Translations under genes and position numbers: made by a program | In this document: positions 32,815 through 44,827 of the stretch, one piece after another | Layout: the number at the start of each line of letters is the position of its first letter | Position numbering within the stretch: position 1 is the first letter of the stretch | The notes under the pieces: generated by a model | Database searches by the model: none | The model's input: only the letters and a program-made list of their open reading frames with translations | Told to the model about the DNA's origin: nothing | From: Artemia franciscana | Lineage: Eukaryota > Arthropoda > Branchiopoda > Anostraca > Artemiidae | Assembly (NCBI RefSeq): GCF_032884065.1 | Contig: NC_088863.1 | Span: 41,262,880 to 41,326,879, forward strand | Length of the DNA: 64,000 nt | Reading direction: 5' to 3'

Positions 32815-33720
32815 AAAACAAGAGCCAAGAGCTCATATGGCACTTGTGACAAGGTCGGAAGAGCCAAGGCTCATATGACACTCCTGACGAAATTGAAACC
32901 TAAAATTAGACTCTGTACTAGAGTTATCGACTTTGCTATTCATCTAGAAGCACTGAGCTCACCAAATCACTGGAAATCTCCCCCACCCAACTCCCTCAAA
33001 GAGATCGGATCCGATCCGGTTATGTCAATCCCGTATCTAGAACTTGTACTTTTTCTTCCCATCAATTTTCATCTCGATCTCCACACTCTAAGCGTTTTCC
33101 AAAATTTCCAGTTTCCAAGATTTTCGCTTCCCCCCTCCAACCCATAATACCCCCGGATCTGATCCGAATTGAAAATGGAGCATCTGAGACATGACATCTT
33201 TCAATATATCATGTTTAATTAAGATCCGATCACCCATTCATAAGATAAACACACATAAATTTTCACGATTTTCCCTCCCTCCAGCCTCCCTCCAGATGGT
33301 CGAATCGGGAATACAATTGTTATCAAGTAATTTATGCAGGTCCCTGAGACGCCTACCAGTTTTCATCGTCCTAGACCGAACCTCGTCAAAGCACTGGAAA
33401 TTTCTCCAACTCCCCCAAAAAGAGTGGATACGGGCCGGTTATTTCAATCACGTATCTAGGACTCGTACTTATTCTTCCCACCCAGTTCCATTCCAACCTC
33501 TCAACTCTAAGCGTTTTCCTAGATTCCCGGTGTTCCCTCCAATTCCTCCCAATATCACCGTATCCTGTCGGGATTTAAAATAAGAGCTCTGAGACACGAG
33601 GCCCTTCTAAATATCAAATTTTATTAAGATCTGATCACTATTCAGTGATCATATCTATTCAGCGTTAAATTTCATTAAGAAAGTTAAAATACCTCATTTT
33701 TTCAAATTTTTCCGAATTAA
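32815..33720 (+). mobile_element. TATGGCACTTG-family repeat copy 1 (in MINDY3 intron)
   Basis: It starts with GAGCCAAGAGCTCATATGGC and carries C-rich, roughly 285-bp units with the blocks AAAGAGATCGGATCC, CTCTAAGCGTTTTCC and GATCCGATCACCCATTC. Other copies are at 44828-46219 (reverse) and 49358-51105. The right end is not preserved here. Confidence 0.7.
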
Positions 33721-36348
33721 CAGTCCACCCCTAACCCCCACGTCTACCATATCTAACCTAGTGTTAACTAAGTCAAACCTCTAAAATAGAAGACATAGAA
33801 AATATAGACCAACACCTGAAAATTTAACAAATAATAGGGCTAAAATATGTAAGAAGAAGAAGAATGTTTGGGCAAGATAACTTCTTCATTTGATAAAAAA
33901 AAACAAAGTAAAAATAAATATTTATATTTTTTTAACAAGATTTACAGCACAACAATAACACTACTACTCTTGTAAATTTTGGTTTCTTAAAACAACAGCT
34001 GTCTAACAATAGAGGGTTAAATCCATTAGGATATTGTCTGAGATTCCAACAGGACAAGCTTCTGATTGTCAAGTTACTAGGGGTTATCTTCATTACATAG
34101 AACTTTGTAGGGACTATTCCGAAAATTTTCTCTGCTGAAAAAAAAAAGAAAAAATCGGGAATACCGACAAAAGCACGTCTTTAAAATCTTAGCTTCTATC
34201 TTTTCAAGTGATTGAGGCGGTTTTATAGACCAATCGCAGGAATTTGTATGCCCTTTTGCACCTTGTAGACACTTTGGTGAAGGTATATATTTGCATGTGC
34301 CCTAAAACAGAGAGCACATGCATATTCAATACTAAGCACGACTCTGCATAACAGTAGAAGAGAGTTATTGAGGAGAAGGGACCCATAATAAATTCCAGTT
34401 TTCTAAAAGAAGAAGATCTAGAGAATGACATGATCGGTTCTACTCAAATGATCAGGTCAAACGATATCACACAAAAATACAAACTTAGAACTTTTAAGGA
34501 ATAATCTCCAGTTATAATTTCGTCTTTAAAGCTGAAACTCTGGTAATTTGTCCCTTGCTATGTCCTACTTATTTACCAGTCATGAACAAGCCCATGCTTT
34601 CATCCTGAAATGATTAGCATGAGTGGTTAAACATGTTAGGCTGGGATTTTACGTTATATTCCTGTTTCTTCTGAATGATAATAATAATAAAATGACGGTC
34701 TTTATTTACAAGATTGCTGACTCAATCCTATAAAAATAAGAGATAAAAGTTTGGCCCACGTACACTTCTTTGAGACAAATTAGCAGTCACAGAAAATATT
34801 AAATGATGCGCATAATATCTCTGAATATCCTCATACCTAAGAAGAAACAACTCTCTCTACTATCCTTAATAAATTGGAGCAGTCAGGCAATAATCGACTA
34901 TGCAATAAAGTAGGCTTAGTAATAGCGACGTTCCTCTTTTGTTGTTTTTAGCCGCTCAGAACGAAGAATCGTCAAAAATAGCAAGAAGATTTTCTAAAAA
35001 TTCCGATACCTTCTAAGTGACGAAACGGATCGGAACTGAGGGCCGAAATTTGCATGTGGTCGTTTTATCCAATATGAACTACTGTAGTTTATTGTTTTTG
35101 CCTATGGGTAAGTGAGCAGCACATTTATAGAAACCGAATTCCTTATGCACATAAAAATGGCGTGAGTTAGCTTTGAAGTTTAGCAGAGTTAGCACAGCCT
35201 TTCTTCTCTTTTCAGATTTTTTTTTTAACTTGCATTGAAATGTGCAAAAATAGGGACATTCTCAGAAATACACTTTAAAAATCAGGCCTCCATTGTTAAA
35301 GGATCATTTACATTGCTAGCACAAAATTTTAAAAGAATTTTTAATTCGAATTTTAAAAGAAATTTTTTTTCCATTCCCCTAAGGTCATGAGCTTGAATTC
35401 CTACGGGGGGAATCCCCTAAAGCGGCCGCAAAGACTCTATGCAATATTGGAAAATTCGGAATTAAAATAAAGCTTTTTAACATAAAGACTTACACCCTCC
35501 TTTGCTGAGAAATTTATTTTCAAGCTTCAGACTTGAAAATAAATTTGTATTTTCAGACAATTTATCAGATTGTATTGTATCAATACAATACTGACACAAT
35601 ACAAATTTAAATTTGTATCGTATCAGACAATTTGTTTTATTTCATAGTTTTCACTAAATTTGCATTGCCAAGGTTATTACCAAAGACAATAGAAATCTGA
35701 AACTTTTTCCACTGACAAGCCTAACTGAAAAATCTCACTTCACTGACAATTTATATAATGGAAATGCTGCTCGGCTGGACAATTGGGATGGTAAGTTTTC
35801 AATTTAAATTGTGATTTCGACAGCTTCACTAAGGAAAAATACTATGGATTTGGATTCTGGAATTTGTCGGATCGCAGATTGCGTTCATAAATTTTCTTGT
35901 TTCAGGTTTGTAATTAAGTAATTCATCCATATGAACTACTCTGCTCCACTGATTGTTCTTAACCTGCTTTCAAGAATACGGTTAATTAGCGAAAAAAAAA
36001 CTTTGATAAAAGAGGAGTCTTTGGCACTTTATCATTGGCTTAATATGTAACATTGGGTTAGCATTAACTATAATTACTAACATCGACGTCAAAACAAAAT
36101 TGTCCACCGAACAACAAAATACAAAACAATATTAATTTTAGTTCATTTACCTCTGAATTTTAGTTAAATGATCTTAGGTTTATTAGAATCCAACTTGAAC
36201 AGTTCATATTCTTCTATTTTAAAATTATTTCTAAAAAAATAGCCTTAGAAAGGTTGGCATACAAACAAAATCTAGTAAAAAAAAAGGAAAAAATAAATAC
36301 AAATGTGGATGGCACATATTTTTTTTTTCCAGTCAAATGTGAAAAAAC
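33721..36348. other. MINDY3 intron, no other feature recognised
   Basis: AT-rich sequence between MINDY3 exons on the minus strand. Small inverted runs are seen (35515-35640, ATTGTATTGTATCAATACAA). The minus frame 34204-34431 is not convincing. A further small MINDY3 exon could be hidden here because the donor of the exon at 36349 is unclear. Confidence 0.5.
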
Positions 36349-36435
36349 CTCAAAAATACCAACAGAACCAACTTTGTTTTTTGTATTAGTTTTGCTGAGT
36401 GGCAATAGATGACGTTCGTTGTCTCTTGAAATCAC
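36349..36435 (-). CDS. MINDY3: MINDY3 internal exon (3' end uncertain)
   Basis: A TTTTTGTAG|GTG acceptor opens a frame in phase with the previous exon (VISRDNERHLLPLSKTNTKN), in the variable linker between the catalytic Cys loop and the terminal exon. Several phase-0 donors are possible (after AAA, TCT or GAG), none strong, so the end given is the outermost. The linker is poorly conserved in the family, so this exon rests on splice sites and frame. Confidence 0.55.
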
Positions 36436-36579
36436 CTACAAAAATAATTCAGATCAACTAATTTGACAGAGGAAACATAAATCTTTCTGTATTTTCGCAT
36501 AACAAACTTTACTTAGTCATAACATACTCATTTTAAATCAAGTATTAAAACGTACGAATAAAAGAATAAACTGACTTAC

Positions 36580-36704
36580 TTCAAATGTGCCACACATATA
36601 CCATAAATTCTTTAACAAAAATGCTTGAAGAGGGGCAAGCATGGAACAGGGGCCACCCGTTTCTTGAACAAGGGCAGCAGGACATTGCTTGGAAAAGCTA
36701 AAAC
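36580..36704 (-). CDS. MINDY3: MINDY3 exon with catalytic cysteine
   Basis: A 125-nt exon lies between acceptor TTTTACAG (ending at 36705) and donor GAA|GTAAGT (36579-36574). It encodes FSFSKQCPAALVQETGGPCS and then MLAPLQAFLLKNLWYMCGTFE. GGPC is the family's active-site motif; the Cys codon is at 36646-36648. The preceding exon supplies the G that completes the first Gly codon, giving a TGFSF junction like the QGF.F of vertebrate MINDY3. Confidence 0.88.
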
Positions 36705-36974
36705 CTGTAAAAGGAAATTAGAAACAAATAACGTTCTTGGTATGTAGCTTACACAGGGAACATCCTTTACATTTCTTTCGATTAGCACCAATTCTGTAAT
36801 AACTAAACAGATTTTTTTTTTTTTTTTTTTTTTTTTAATAGCAAACAGTTCACTGCTATGAATGGAATTTGCTTTCATACTGAAGTAGAAGATTCTCTAA
36901 ACAAGGCAAATAAGAAACACCCACAAGCCCAATGATACTATTTGAACTAATTTCATCTAAAATACCAGAAATAC

Positions 36975-37047
36975 CTGTTTTGAAAAATAATTGGTAACAG
37001 AACCCCTCCGTGCCTTTCCATGCAACGGACGCAGACGAAGCGTTGAC
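36975..37047 (-). CDS. MINDY3: MINDY3 upstream exon
   Basis: A 73-nt exon lies between acceptor AATCAG (ending 37048) and donor ACAG|GTATTT. It encodes VNASSASVAWKGTEGFCYQL then FFKT plus one base of Gly, in phase with the catalytic-Cys exon. Its place and length suit residues of about 8-32 of the roughly 445-aa family protein. The first coding exon with the ATG, perhaps only about ten codons, was not identified upstream. Confidence 0.65.
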
Positions 37048-38214
37048 CTGATTGATCAATAAAAAAAAAAAGAAACCATCATATAAAAACGAAGGAAAAA
37101 ATGAACTTCAGACCACAATGTCAAAAGTTCTATAAACACCCAGGGCACACACATAAAGTGAAGACCCCTCATTCAAACTATTTTTGTTGCCAGGAGAAAA
37201 ATTTGGTGAGCAAGTTGACAGCCAATGGCATATTGAAAACAAAACTGATTTGATTCAAAGCTTGTGCTAATGAAGCAGTAAAATATATTCAAGAGTTTTA
37301 CTCGTATTACATGCAGTGATTATGAGACGAAAAGATGCGGAATCCGGAGAGTTTTTTCTAAGTTTTAGAGCTGAAATGAGATTTCCAAAAAAAAATGTTG
37401 TGAGGCAGCAAAAATGTAAAATAAATTCGGAGCGATAACTGTAAGTAAAGTAAGAAACCAACACACTTCGAATTTATACTTCTAACACTTATACCATTAA
37501 TTTCAATAGATGGAGACTTCAGCTGTTTGGTCAAATTAAGAATTCAGACTGGAATAATAGGGACTTGATGAAGCTAATGCGGGATAACTTTAGATAGTAG
37601 CCATATGATATTGCACTGACAAAACTTGATTAGAAATAAAATCACTATTATTAAAGACGGAGTAGATTATTAGTAGATGGAGACTTAAGTTGCTTAGTCA
37701 ACATTGAGAATTTATTTTAAGAATGATTATTTTTATGAAACTAAAAACTGGAATAATATGGACTTATGAAACTAATGCGGGAGAACTTTAGATAGTAACC
37801 GAAATGAATGAGATTGCACTGACAAACCGATTTTAGAAAAAAATCATACCCACTTGGATTAGAAATTAAATCACCATTTTTAAAATTACTGCCATCCAGT
37901 TTCTCAGAATTGTTCACTTACATCAATCCCTCTTTGATGTTGGAAATTTTATATCTTGACAGCTCTGACTACACAGGATATCTGAATGTGAAAATTTTCT
38001 GTATGCTAAGTCTGGTCCAGATTCCCATAGTAGTAATTGATATTTCTCGTCATCAAACCCGTTTATTATTTTAGCCTTTGATTTCATAATACGATTACAA
38101 GCAGGGATTGGATTCTTTTAGATTTGGTTCGAATGAATTAGCATTAGATGAGCTTGATAATGAATCTGCTCAAGGAGGCACACTCGTGCCTCTATAAAGA
38201 GGCGACACACGACA
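37048..38214. other. Upstream flank or first intron of MINDY3
   Basis: No exon is identified with confidence. The block CTAATGCGGGA.AACTTTAGATAGTA recurs at about 37575 and 37770 (a diverged duplication of about 190 bp). A hairpin GAGGCAC/GTGCCTC lies at about 38175-38193. Confidence 0.45.
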
Positions 38215-38329
38215 ATGTTAAGCGATCTTCGGTTCCAGTGGTCGCAGAGGGATGGGATGCATTTCGTAGCCCGAGCTCCAACTAAGAAACCTGCAAAATT
38301 TCATCCCCCTCCAACTTTTCCTTCATGGG

Positions 38330-38800
38330 GAAAATCTGGCCGAAAGTTTCGACCCGTCAACCCCAGCCCCCCTTCAACGTTGTCCGATCGGGCTGAAATT
38401 CACAAGTTAAGGTCCCCTAGGGCCCAGGAGCTTATCCGCGAAATTTCAGCTCGATCCAATAACTCCTTCCCTGTTTTCCAGAAACCACGCATAGCCACTT
38501 AAAATTCATTTTCTTTTTTTTTCTCGACGCCTACAGGTCACATCCGACATCGGATCTGGGTGTACGAAGACTCATTCGATGCGGAATTCTCCAAGTAAGT
38601 GCCCTTGAAAGTTTCGTAGGAAAATCTTAACCCCCCGAAAGTTTCGACCCCCAGCCCCACCCCCCTTTTAACGTTGTCCGATCGGGCTGAAATTCACAAG
38701 TTAAGGTCCCCTACGGCCCAGGAGCTTATCCGTGAAATTTCAGCTCGATCCGATAACTCCTTCCCTGTTTTCCAGAAACCACGCATTAGCTACTTAATTA
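38330..38800. repeat. Two-copy repeat before the tRNA-like sequence
   Basis: About 160-170 bp containing ACGTTGTCCGATCGGGCTGA and GCTTATCCGCGAAATTTCAG occurs at 38340-38500 and again at 38640-38790, nearly identical, with about 140 bp between. The ORFs through it (38215-38502, 38674-38883) are by-products. Confidence 0.85.
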
Positions 38801-38877
38801 ACGCATTTCTCTCCATAAGAGCCCATGTTAATTTGAAATTTTTAAAAGTTATTGAGAAGTTATATTTACACACATGC

Positions 38878-38950
38878 AAGTGATTAGCTCAGTCGGTAGA
38901 GCGTGGGACTTTTAATCCTCTGGTCAAGGGTTCAAGTCCCTTACGGGCGG
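38878..38950 (+). tRNA. tRNA-Lys(UUU)-like sequence, acceptor stem broken (probable pseudogene)
   Basis: The D-arm and A box TAGCTCAGTCGG (38885-38896), anticodon loop CTTTTAA (anticodon TTT), and T-arm with B box GGTTCAAGTCC are all present, followed by a run of seven T soon after the 3' end. The 3' acceptor strand ACGGGCG (38943-38949) has no partner: the 5' side reads AAGTGAT. The anticodon stem also has a weak outer pair. Pol III promoter elements look intact, but a mature tRNA would not form a normal acceptor stem. Confidence 0.65.
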
Positions 38951-39203
38951 TTTTTTTCACAACATCAAAAAAATTTTGATAACACCTGGACAGCTTATCA
39001 TTTGAGAGATAACAGAATATTAGCTTCTTATGAGCAAAAGAAACATTTCGGTCATTCTATCTATTTTTTTTCTATTTTATACAATGATTTAAAAGCAGGG
39101 GGGTTGGGGGGCGGCAGCCACCCAACTTCCTCTCCTAATTCCTCTACGAGGAGTACAGGAATTATTAAATTACATCCACCATGGATTGTAGAAAAACGTA
39201 CAG

Positions 39204-39677
39204 AAATAATATGAAAAAAACTTCGTTTTCTTAAAGAGTTAAAGAGGCTGCGTCCCAAAGTCGAACCTTAAAACGTACAGGAATTAGAAGAGGCAGTTGG
39301 GGGGCTGCCGCCCCCCAAACTCCCCGCTTTTAAAGACTGTTTTGTACAGGTTTTTTGTTTTTTTGCTAACCCCCCGCTCTTGGCTTCGGAAAGGCCCTCT
39401 TTTAATTAACAAAAAATTGAAATGAATGAATAATGGAATAACTTCGAAAAATGTTAAACACAAAAGGACAGGAGAACCATTGCGCCGAAACTAGTAATTA
39501 GTAACAATGAAGTCCCCCCACAACAAAAAACCTGTACAAAAGGGTCTTTAAAAGCGGGGGGTTTGGGGGGCGGCAGCCCCCCAACTGCCTCTTCTAATTC
39601 CTGTACGTTTTAAGGTTCGACTTTGGGACGCAGCCTCTTTAACTCTTTAAGAAAACGAATTTTTTTTCATATTATTT
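39204..39677. mobile_element. Fold-back element with 155-bp inverted arms
   Basis: Arms 39204-39358 and 39523-39677 (positions sum to 78881) are almost perfect reverse complements around a 164-bp loop. Each arm contains its own local hairpin, TTGGGGGGC/GCCCCCCAA. A diverged third copy of the arm is at about 39095-39215. There is no coding sequence. Function unknown. Confidence 0.9.
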
Positions 39678-40925
39678 TGTCTATAAAAGGGGCGGTTCTC
39701 CATGTTTGTACTGTGGTGCCTCCCTGTTGTAGGTCAAAAATGAATGTCTCTTTAGAACCGTAGATGATCCATTTCCTCCTCAAAAGTTGAAGAAAAAGCC
39801 TTTGTAAGACTTGCGAGCCCACTAATCACATACCAAAGTCAATAGGAATATTCATAATAACTAAATTACGTTTTACGAGCCTGTCACAAAAAAAGACAAC
39901 TCTGCACTTCATAAACACTGTCTTTAAGCTCTCTGCTCCAGTAGATGATGGTAATATGATCAAGGGTAAGCAAAATGTTCAGGAGGTCTTTACTTAGTGT
40001 TTTGCCAATGTTAGTAAAATGATTACTTCTGCTGTTAATTCCCCTCAATCAGAATATGATTGTTGTACTTTCTTTGGCCACCTTGCTTCAAGCCAATGTT
40101 TTTGAAACTAATGTTCAGTAATGATATTTTTCAGTTTTTCCTTAGATTGAAAAAACGGAGTTAATACAGAGTTTTAGAAGATGCAATAGACCAAAAAATT
40201 AAAAATAAAAAATACATATTTTTATCATTTGTTACTTGTCTATCATAAAAATTAACAGAAGTATTTTAAAACATATAGAAGCGCAAAGTTTGCATTTAAC
40301 TTGGCTATTTTCCAGGATGACAAAAATCCCCTCAAGAATTTTATCCAATTATATATTTTTTTTTGTCATTACTACATTCCAATTCAGTAGTTATTGTTTG
40401 TGGTATCAAGTTAGTGGTTGATCAGTTCTAAAGGAAATATGCTAATAAAGTGTAAGCAGTAGGCTACTGTTAGATTCCTTGTTTTATGTTCTTTCCAAAT
40501 ATCATGGTTGCTTTTCTTACAAAGCACCTCACCCTCTCTGCCTGATGGTCCTCGACAGTAACAATGAAATTCTTACTTTATTATACGAGGGAAATATTCA
40601 ACAATTTTAAAATTATTTTAAAGAATATTCTTATCTAGTACTGCAATCAATCACAGGTAAAATTCGGTATCAGATTCAGAATGCAGAAACATATTTTAAC
40701 AAAGAACTCATAATGTATAATAAGATTAAATTAAAATAGAAATAGCAAATATTATTAGAATTATTTAAGGGATCATCAGGGAGAGGGGAGAGGTGAATTG
40801 TGAGTGTCATGATATTATAAAATATCATGATATCTGAAAAGAGCACAGAACAAGGAATCTAGTAGTGACATTTTATTAGCATGTTTCCTGGAAGCTCTCA
40901 CTTGGGCATTGTACTGGTAACTCAA
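39678..40925. other. Unassigned spacer with one small hairpin
   Basis: No gene is recognised. A perfect 10-bp hairpin TCATGATATT/AATATCATGA sits at 40807-40830 with an ATAA loop. Confidence 0.5.
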
Positions 40926-42240
40926 GTCAGGATTCCACATCCTGTTGGATAGTTAGTCACCAAATCCAAGCGAAGCACATAGCCAAAGGGCTACCTTGAT
41001 CCTGTTGGGGTGGCCTGAGACAGTCCTAGCGGACCACAAATCCACAGGTCTATGATTGGTAGGGCTGTTTACCCTCCATCTGAAAATGACTGCCATAAAA
41101 AAAATCAGATACGGCCTTGGATGCTTTACCCCTTCAGATTATCGACTCCTGTCCATCGACCAAGTTCTAACCAACAGCTCAACCTAACTGATAAATTTAG
41201 CCCTAGAATTGCCACCTCAAATATTTTGATGCTAAACTTCCCTGGAGCAAAAGCCCTGCTTGCTTGGAAGTTTAACAATAATCATATCTCAATAGCAGGC
41301 ATCACCAAGACACATCTTCTGGGCAACAACTCAGAATCCTTAGGGGAAGGACACTTGATAGCTTGTGGAAATGATTCAGTCTGCTGAAATGGCCTGGGTT
41401 TTGTCATAACTGCAGATGTAAAAGGAGTGCCATGATCCCAGCAAACCTAAGACAGGATAATAACAATATGACTTCAAAGTAAGCTTGGAAAATGAAGTAT
41501 AATAGTATGTTATGCTCTGACTAATGACGCCAATAAGTCTGCCAAAGATGAGTTCACTATCTTCTGTCAGTGCTATTCTCACAGAATTTGCCCTGTGACA
41601 TCATCACAGATGGAACAATTTTAATGCCACTATCTCAGATTGAGGTGGCGTGTGGCATGGCGTAATTGGTGGAGTGACTCCAGACTTTGTCAATACAAAA
41701 AGAACCCACAGTCTGCAGCTCTGTACAGCCAATAGCCTTGCTATCACAAACACATTCTTCCTAAGGAAGAGGATCAACAAGCATACTTGACACAGCAATA
41801 AGTGAAAGACAAAGAAGATGATAGACTATGTGATCATAAGTCAGAGATGGAGGTTGTCTATAACCAGCTGCCGAACATACAGGGGATACTAACCACAGAT
41901 TTCGGCTGCATTTCTTTCTCTCTGTCTCAAGAATAAGTACAGAGGCGGAGTTGCCTACTTCAGTCTCCAGAACTTTAAAGATTGCTGTATCAGAGAAAAG
42001 AATGCTGCTGAAATCTCAAAAAGATTTGATTGCCTAAAGTCCAAGCAAAGGGAGCATAGAAAAAATGTATGTATAACAACTTGAAAGTATCTGAGTCCAC
42101 TGTTGGTCAAAGGCAAGTGCACAAAACCTAATGACTGTCAGATAAATCCTTGAAAGTCATATAACAAATGTATCAAGCTTGATTCCATTGCAATATGTCA
42201 GCATATTGCAAGCTGAACAGGATGAGAAATAAACTTGTCC
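40926..42240 (+). mobile_element. RTE-like LINE copy 2, leader and endonuclease, decayed
   Basis: The leader (GGGCTGTTTACCCTCCATCT at about 41062) resembles that of the LINE at 3740. Translated blocks follow in shifting frames: ATSNILMLN, GITKTHLLG, YALTNDANK and MIDYVIIS-like near 41820. It is more decayed than copy 1. Its reverse transcriptase probably continues at 47390, beyond later insertions. Confidence 0.6.
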
Positions 42241-42413
42241 ATCGTTACCTTAAATTACCTTATATCACACTTCCTAGCAATATTGACAAATCCAGTGTAC
42301 GCCAGTTAGTGATGATGGGGCATCTACTGCATCACATTGAGTAAGCTATTGTTTTGTTGCCCAGTCCTTGTCGAAATGGGATATGAAGCTATCAATTGTT
42401 GTAGATCCCACCC

Positions 42414-42760
42414 AGTGCTGTCAGTTGCTTGAAATACTTTTACTTGAAGTAATACTTAAGAAAAATTTTCCATTACTTGTACTTTTACTTAAGTAAAAAC
42501 CCTAGGGTGTACTTATTACTTGATACTTAAGTAAGAATACTTATTGCTTAAGATTATTATTTATTTAAGAATTAACGACGCTTCTTGACTACTAAGGTCC
42601 CTGCGTCGGCCCTGCAGTGCATTCCTGCAGCTTGATTCAATCTCTGGGTCCCGTATTACCAAGCTAAGGTCAAATCCACTGCGCCACCACAGGACTTATT
42701 ACTTAAGATACTGTTAATGTACTTGTTTTTCAAATACTTTACCTTTGGCACGAAAATTTT
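42414..42760. mobile_element. hAT-like MITE with ACTTAAGTA repeats
   Basis: It begins CAGTGCTGTCAGTTGCTTGA and is rich in ACTTTTACTT and ACTTAAGTAA blocks on both sides of the SINE. A CAGTG start is typical of hAT ends. The right terminal repeat was not found, so the end is approximate. Confidence 0.4.
42555..42693 (-). mobile_element. tRNA-derived SINE with target-site duplication
   Basis: The minus strand starts CCTGTGGTGGCGCAGTGG, with an A box (GTGGCGCAGTGG) and a weaker B box (AGATTGAATCA), and ends in an AAATAAATAATA tail. It is flanked by a 16-bp direct repeat, ACTTATTGCTTAAGAT (42539-42554) and ACTTATTACTTAAGAT (42694-42709), one mismatch. That is the mark of LINE-driven insertion, here into the ACTTAAG-rich MITE. 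Confidence 0.75.
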
Positions 42761-43189
42761 GTGTGTGTGTGCTTTGGCAATGTACAAGAAAACATCAACT
42801 TTAGATTTAGAATAAACTCAGAGATAGCTCCATGCCCTATTTTTGGATGTGGAATAAGGTATTTGTTTTTGACAAAAAAATTATACTATGATTATCACTT
42901 GGTTTAATTTTGTTTAAAATTTATGTAATAAAAAATTCAAATTATTTCACAGTTCACTGGTCGACAGTGAGCTAAAAATCCCTTGTTTTATACTAAATGT
43001 TGCTTACTGTAGTCCATTTGGGCTTATATTTCTGAAATTAGTGTTTAAGTTGTGTCCTCTTGTCAACTATACCAGATTTCTACCATTTCATCATCTTCAG
43101 GACCATATTATTGGTAAGACTACTGAAGCTATGAATCTTTGCCCATCTAAATGTTGTCTGCAATAAACAACTCTAGGGGATTCTAGCTG

Positions 43190-44735
43190 GATCCGATGCA
43201 GTGGTATTTTGTCAATTTCATTCCAGCAAATTCAGGTATTCAGACAAGTCTGACTTCAGATTTGTCACTCCATTCATAAGTTATAGCCCCTACTAAATTA
43301 AAGGAAAACTCAACTTTCTTAAAACTTGAAACCCTTTCCCCCTCGCCCTATTTGAGATAAGGTTTGTGATACCAGAACTTGATATGAGCCCTGATCTTAG
43401 GTATCCTTGATCTAGTTTTCATTTGAATCCGTTATTCCATTTGCAAGTTATACTTAATTAAACAGAAAACTTAATTTTTTCAGGAATTAAAACCCACGCC
43501 CCCTTATTTTATTTGAGCTAGGGTCTTAATCTCAAAAATTGACATGGGTCATGCTCTTAGGCCCCTTTAGTTCAATTTTCATTCAGATCCATGACTCCAT
43601 TCGCAAGTTACTCTGAATTAAACGAAAAACTATTTTTAGCAGGTAAACCCTCTCCCCCTGTTTTATTTGAGGTAGGGTCTTCATCTTTCAACTTGATGTG
43701 TCTGATGATCCTTGGCACCAAATCTAGCCATCCAAATTTTCATCCAAATCCGACCAGTGGTACTTTCCCTATACTTGATTACACAGAAGGACGGACAGAC
43801 AGATTTTGCAACGTCTTAGGTAGCCATGTTGGCTCATTAGATCCAAAAAAGGAAAAGAATAGCATATCATCATCCAGGCATCATCATCACCATCATCACC
43901 TACTTGGATAGTGGAAAATATCCATCAAGATAGGTTTTTGAGATCTGTCTGTCTGTCTGCCCGTATGTGTAATCGAGTATAGCAGGAGAACCGCCTGTCA
44001 GATTTGTATTAAAATTGAGCAATTTGGATTAAAATTGAGCTTAATTAGGGCGAGGGGGTTTTAAGTGTTAAAAAAAATAGAGATTTTCATTTAATTCAGT
44101 GTAACTTGCAAATGGAGAGATGAATTTCGATGAAAATTGAATAAAGATGCCTAAGGCTATGATATGCATTGAGTTCTGCGATGCATGCCCCAACTTAACT
44201 AGGGGGAGGGGGATTTAAGTACTAAACAAAGTTGAGTTTTTTGTTTAACTCAGGTTAACTTGCGAATGAAGTAATGGATCTCAATAAAAGTTAAGCCAAA
44301 GATGCCAAAACCATAAGACACATAGTGTTTAGAGATGAAGACCCTAGCTTAATTAGGGGAAGGGGGCTTTAAGTGCTATAAAAAAGTTGGGTTTTTCATT
44401 TAATTCAATGTAATTTGCAAGTGGAGTGGTGGATCTGAATGAAGATTGAACCAAAGATGCCTAAGACCATGACAGGCATTAATTTTTGAGATGAAAACCT
44501 TAGCTCAAATAGCACGAGGGGGAGTGGGTTTTAAGTGCTGAAAAATATCAAGCTTTTTGTTTAATGGAGGATCAGATCCAAATGAAAGCTAGACCAAAGA
44601 TGACTAGGATCAGGGCTAAAATCGAGCTCTGATATCACAAACCCTATCTCAAATAGGGGGGGGGGGTTCCAGTTTTAAGAAAGTCGAGTTCTCCTTCAAT
44701 TTAGTAGGGCCTATAACTACTTCTACCCATGGTTT
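43190..44735. mobile_element. Fold-back element made of facing tandem arrays
   Basis: Forward units at about 43270-43740 (spacing about 150 bp, marked GCAAGTTA) face reverse-complement units at about 44090-44700 (spacing about 153 bp, marked TAACTTGC). The inner ends carry GATTACACAGAAGGACGGAC and its inverted counterpart (CTGTCTGTCTGCCCGTATGT, about 43946). The centre has a CATCAT microsatellite (43866-43902). No transposase is present. Confidence 0.75.
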
Positions 44736-44827
44736 GCCCAAAGCCAGGAAATAACACTTTTCCAAAATAAGCCATACTGAAGCCAAACTTCAACCGAATA
44801 TTCCATCCCCAGAGAAAAATTACTTTG

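Noticed and set aside
34204..34431. 75-codon reverse ORF as an extra MINDY3 exon
   Set aside because: It does not fit the MINDY3 sequence order or phase and has no resemblance to the family.
37267..37464. 65-codon reverse ORF as MINDY3 first exon
   Set aside because: No match to the family N-terminus and no clear donor in the needed phase.
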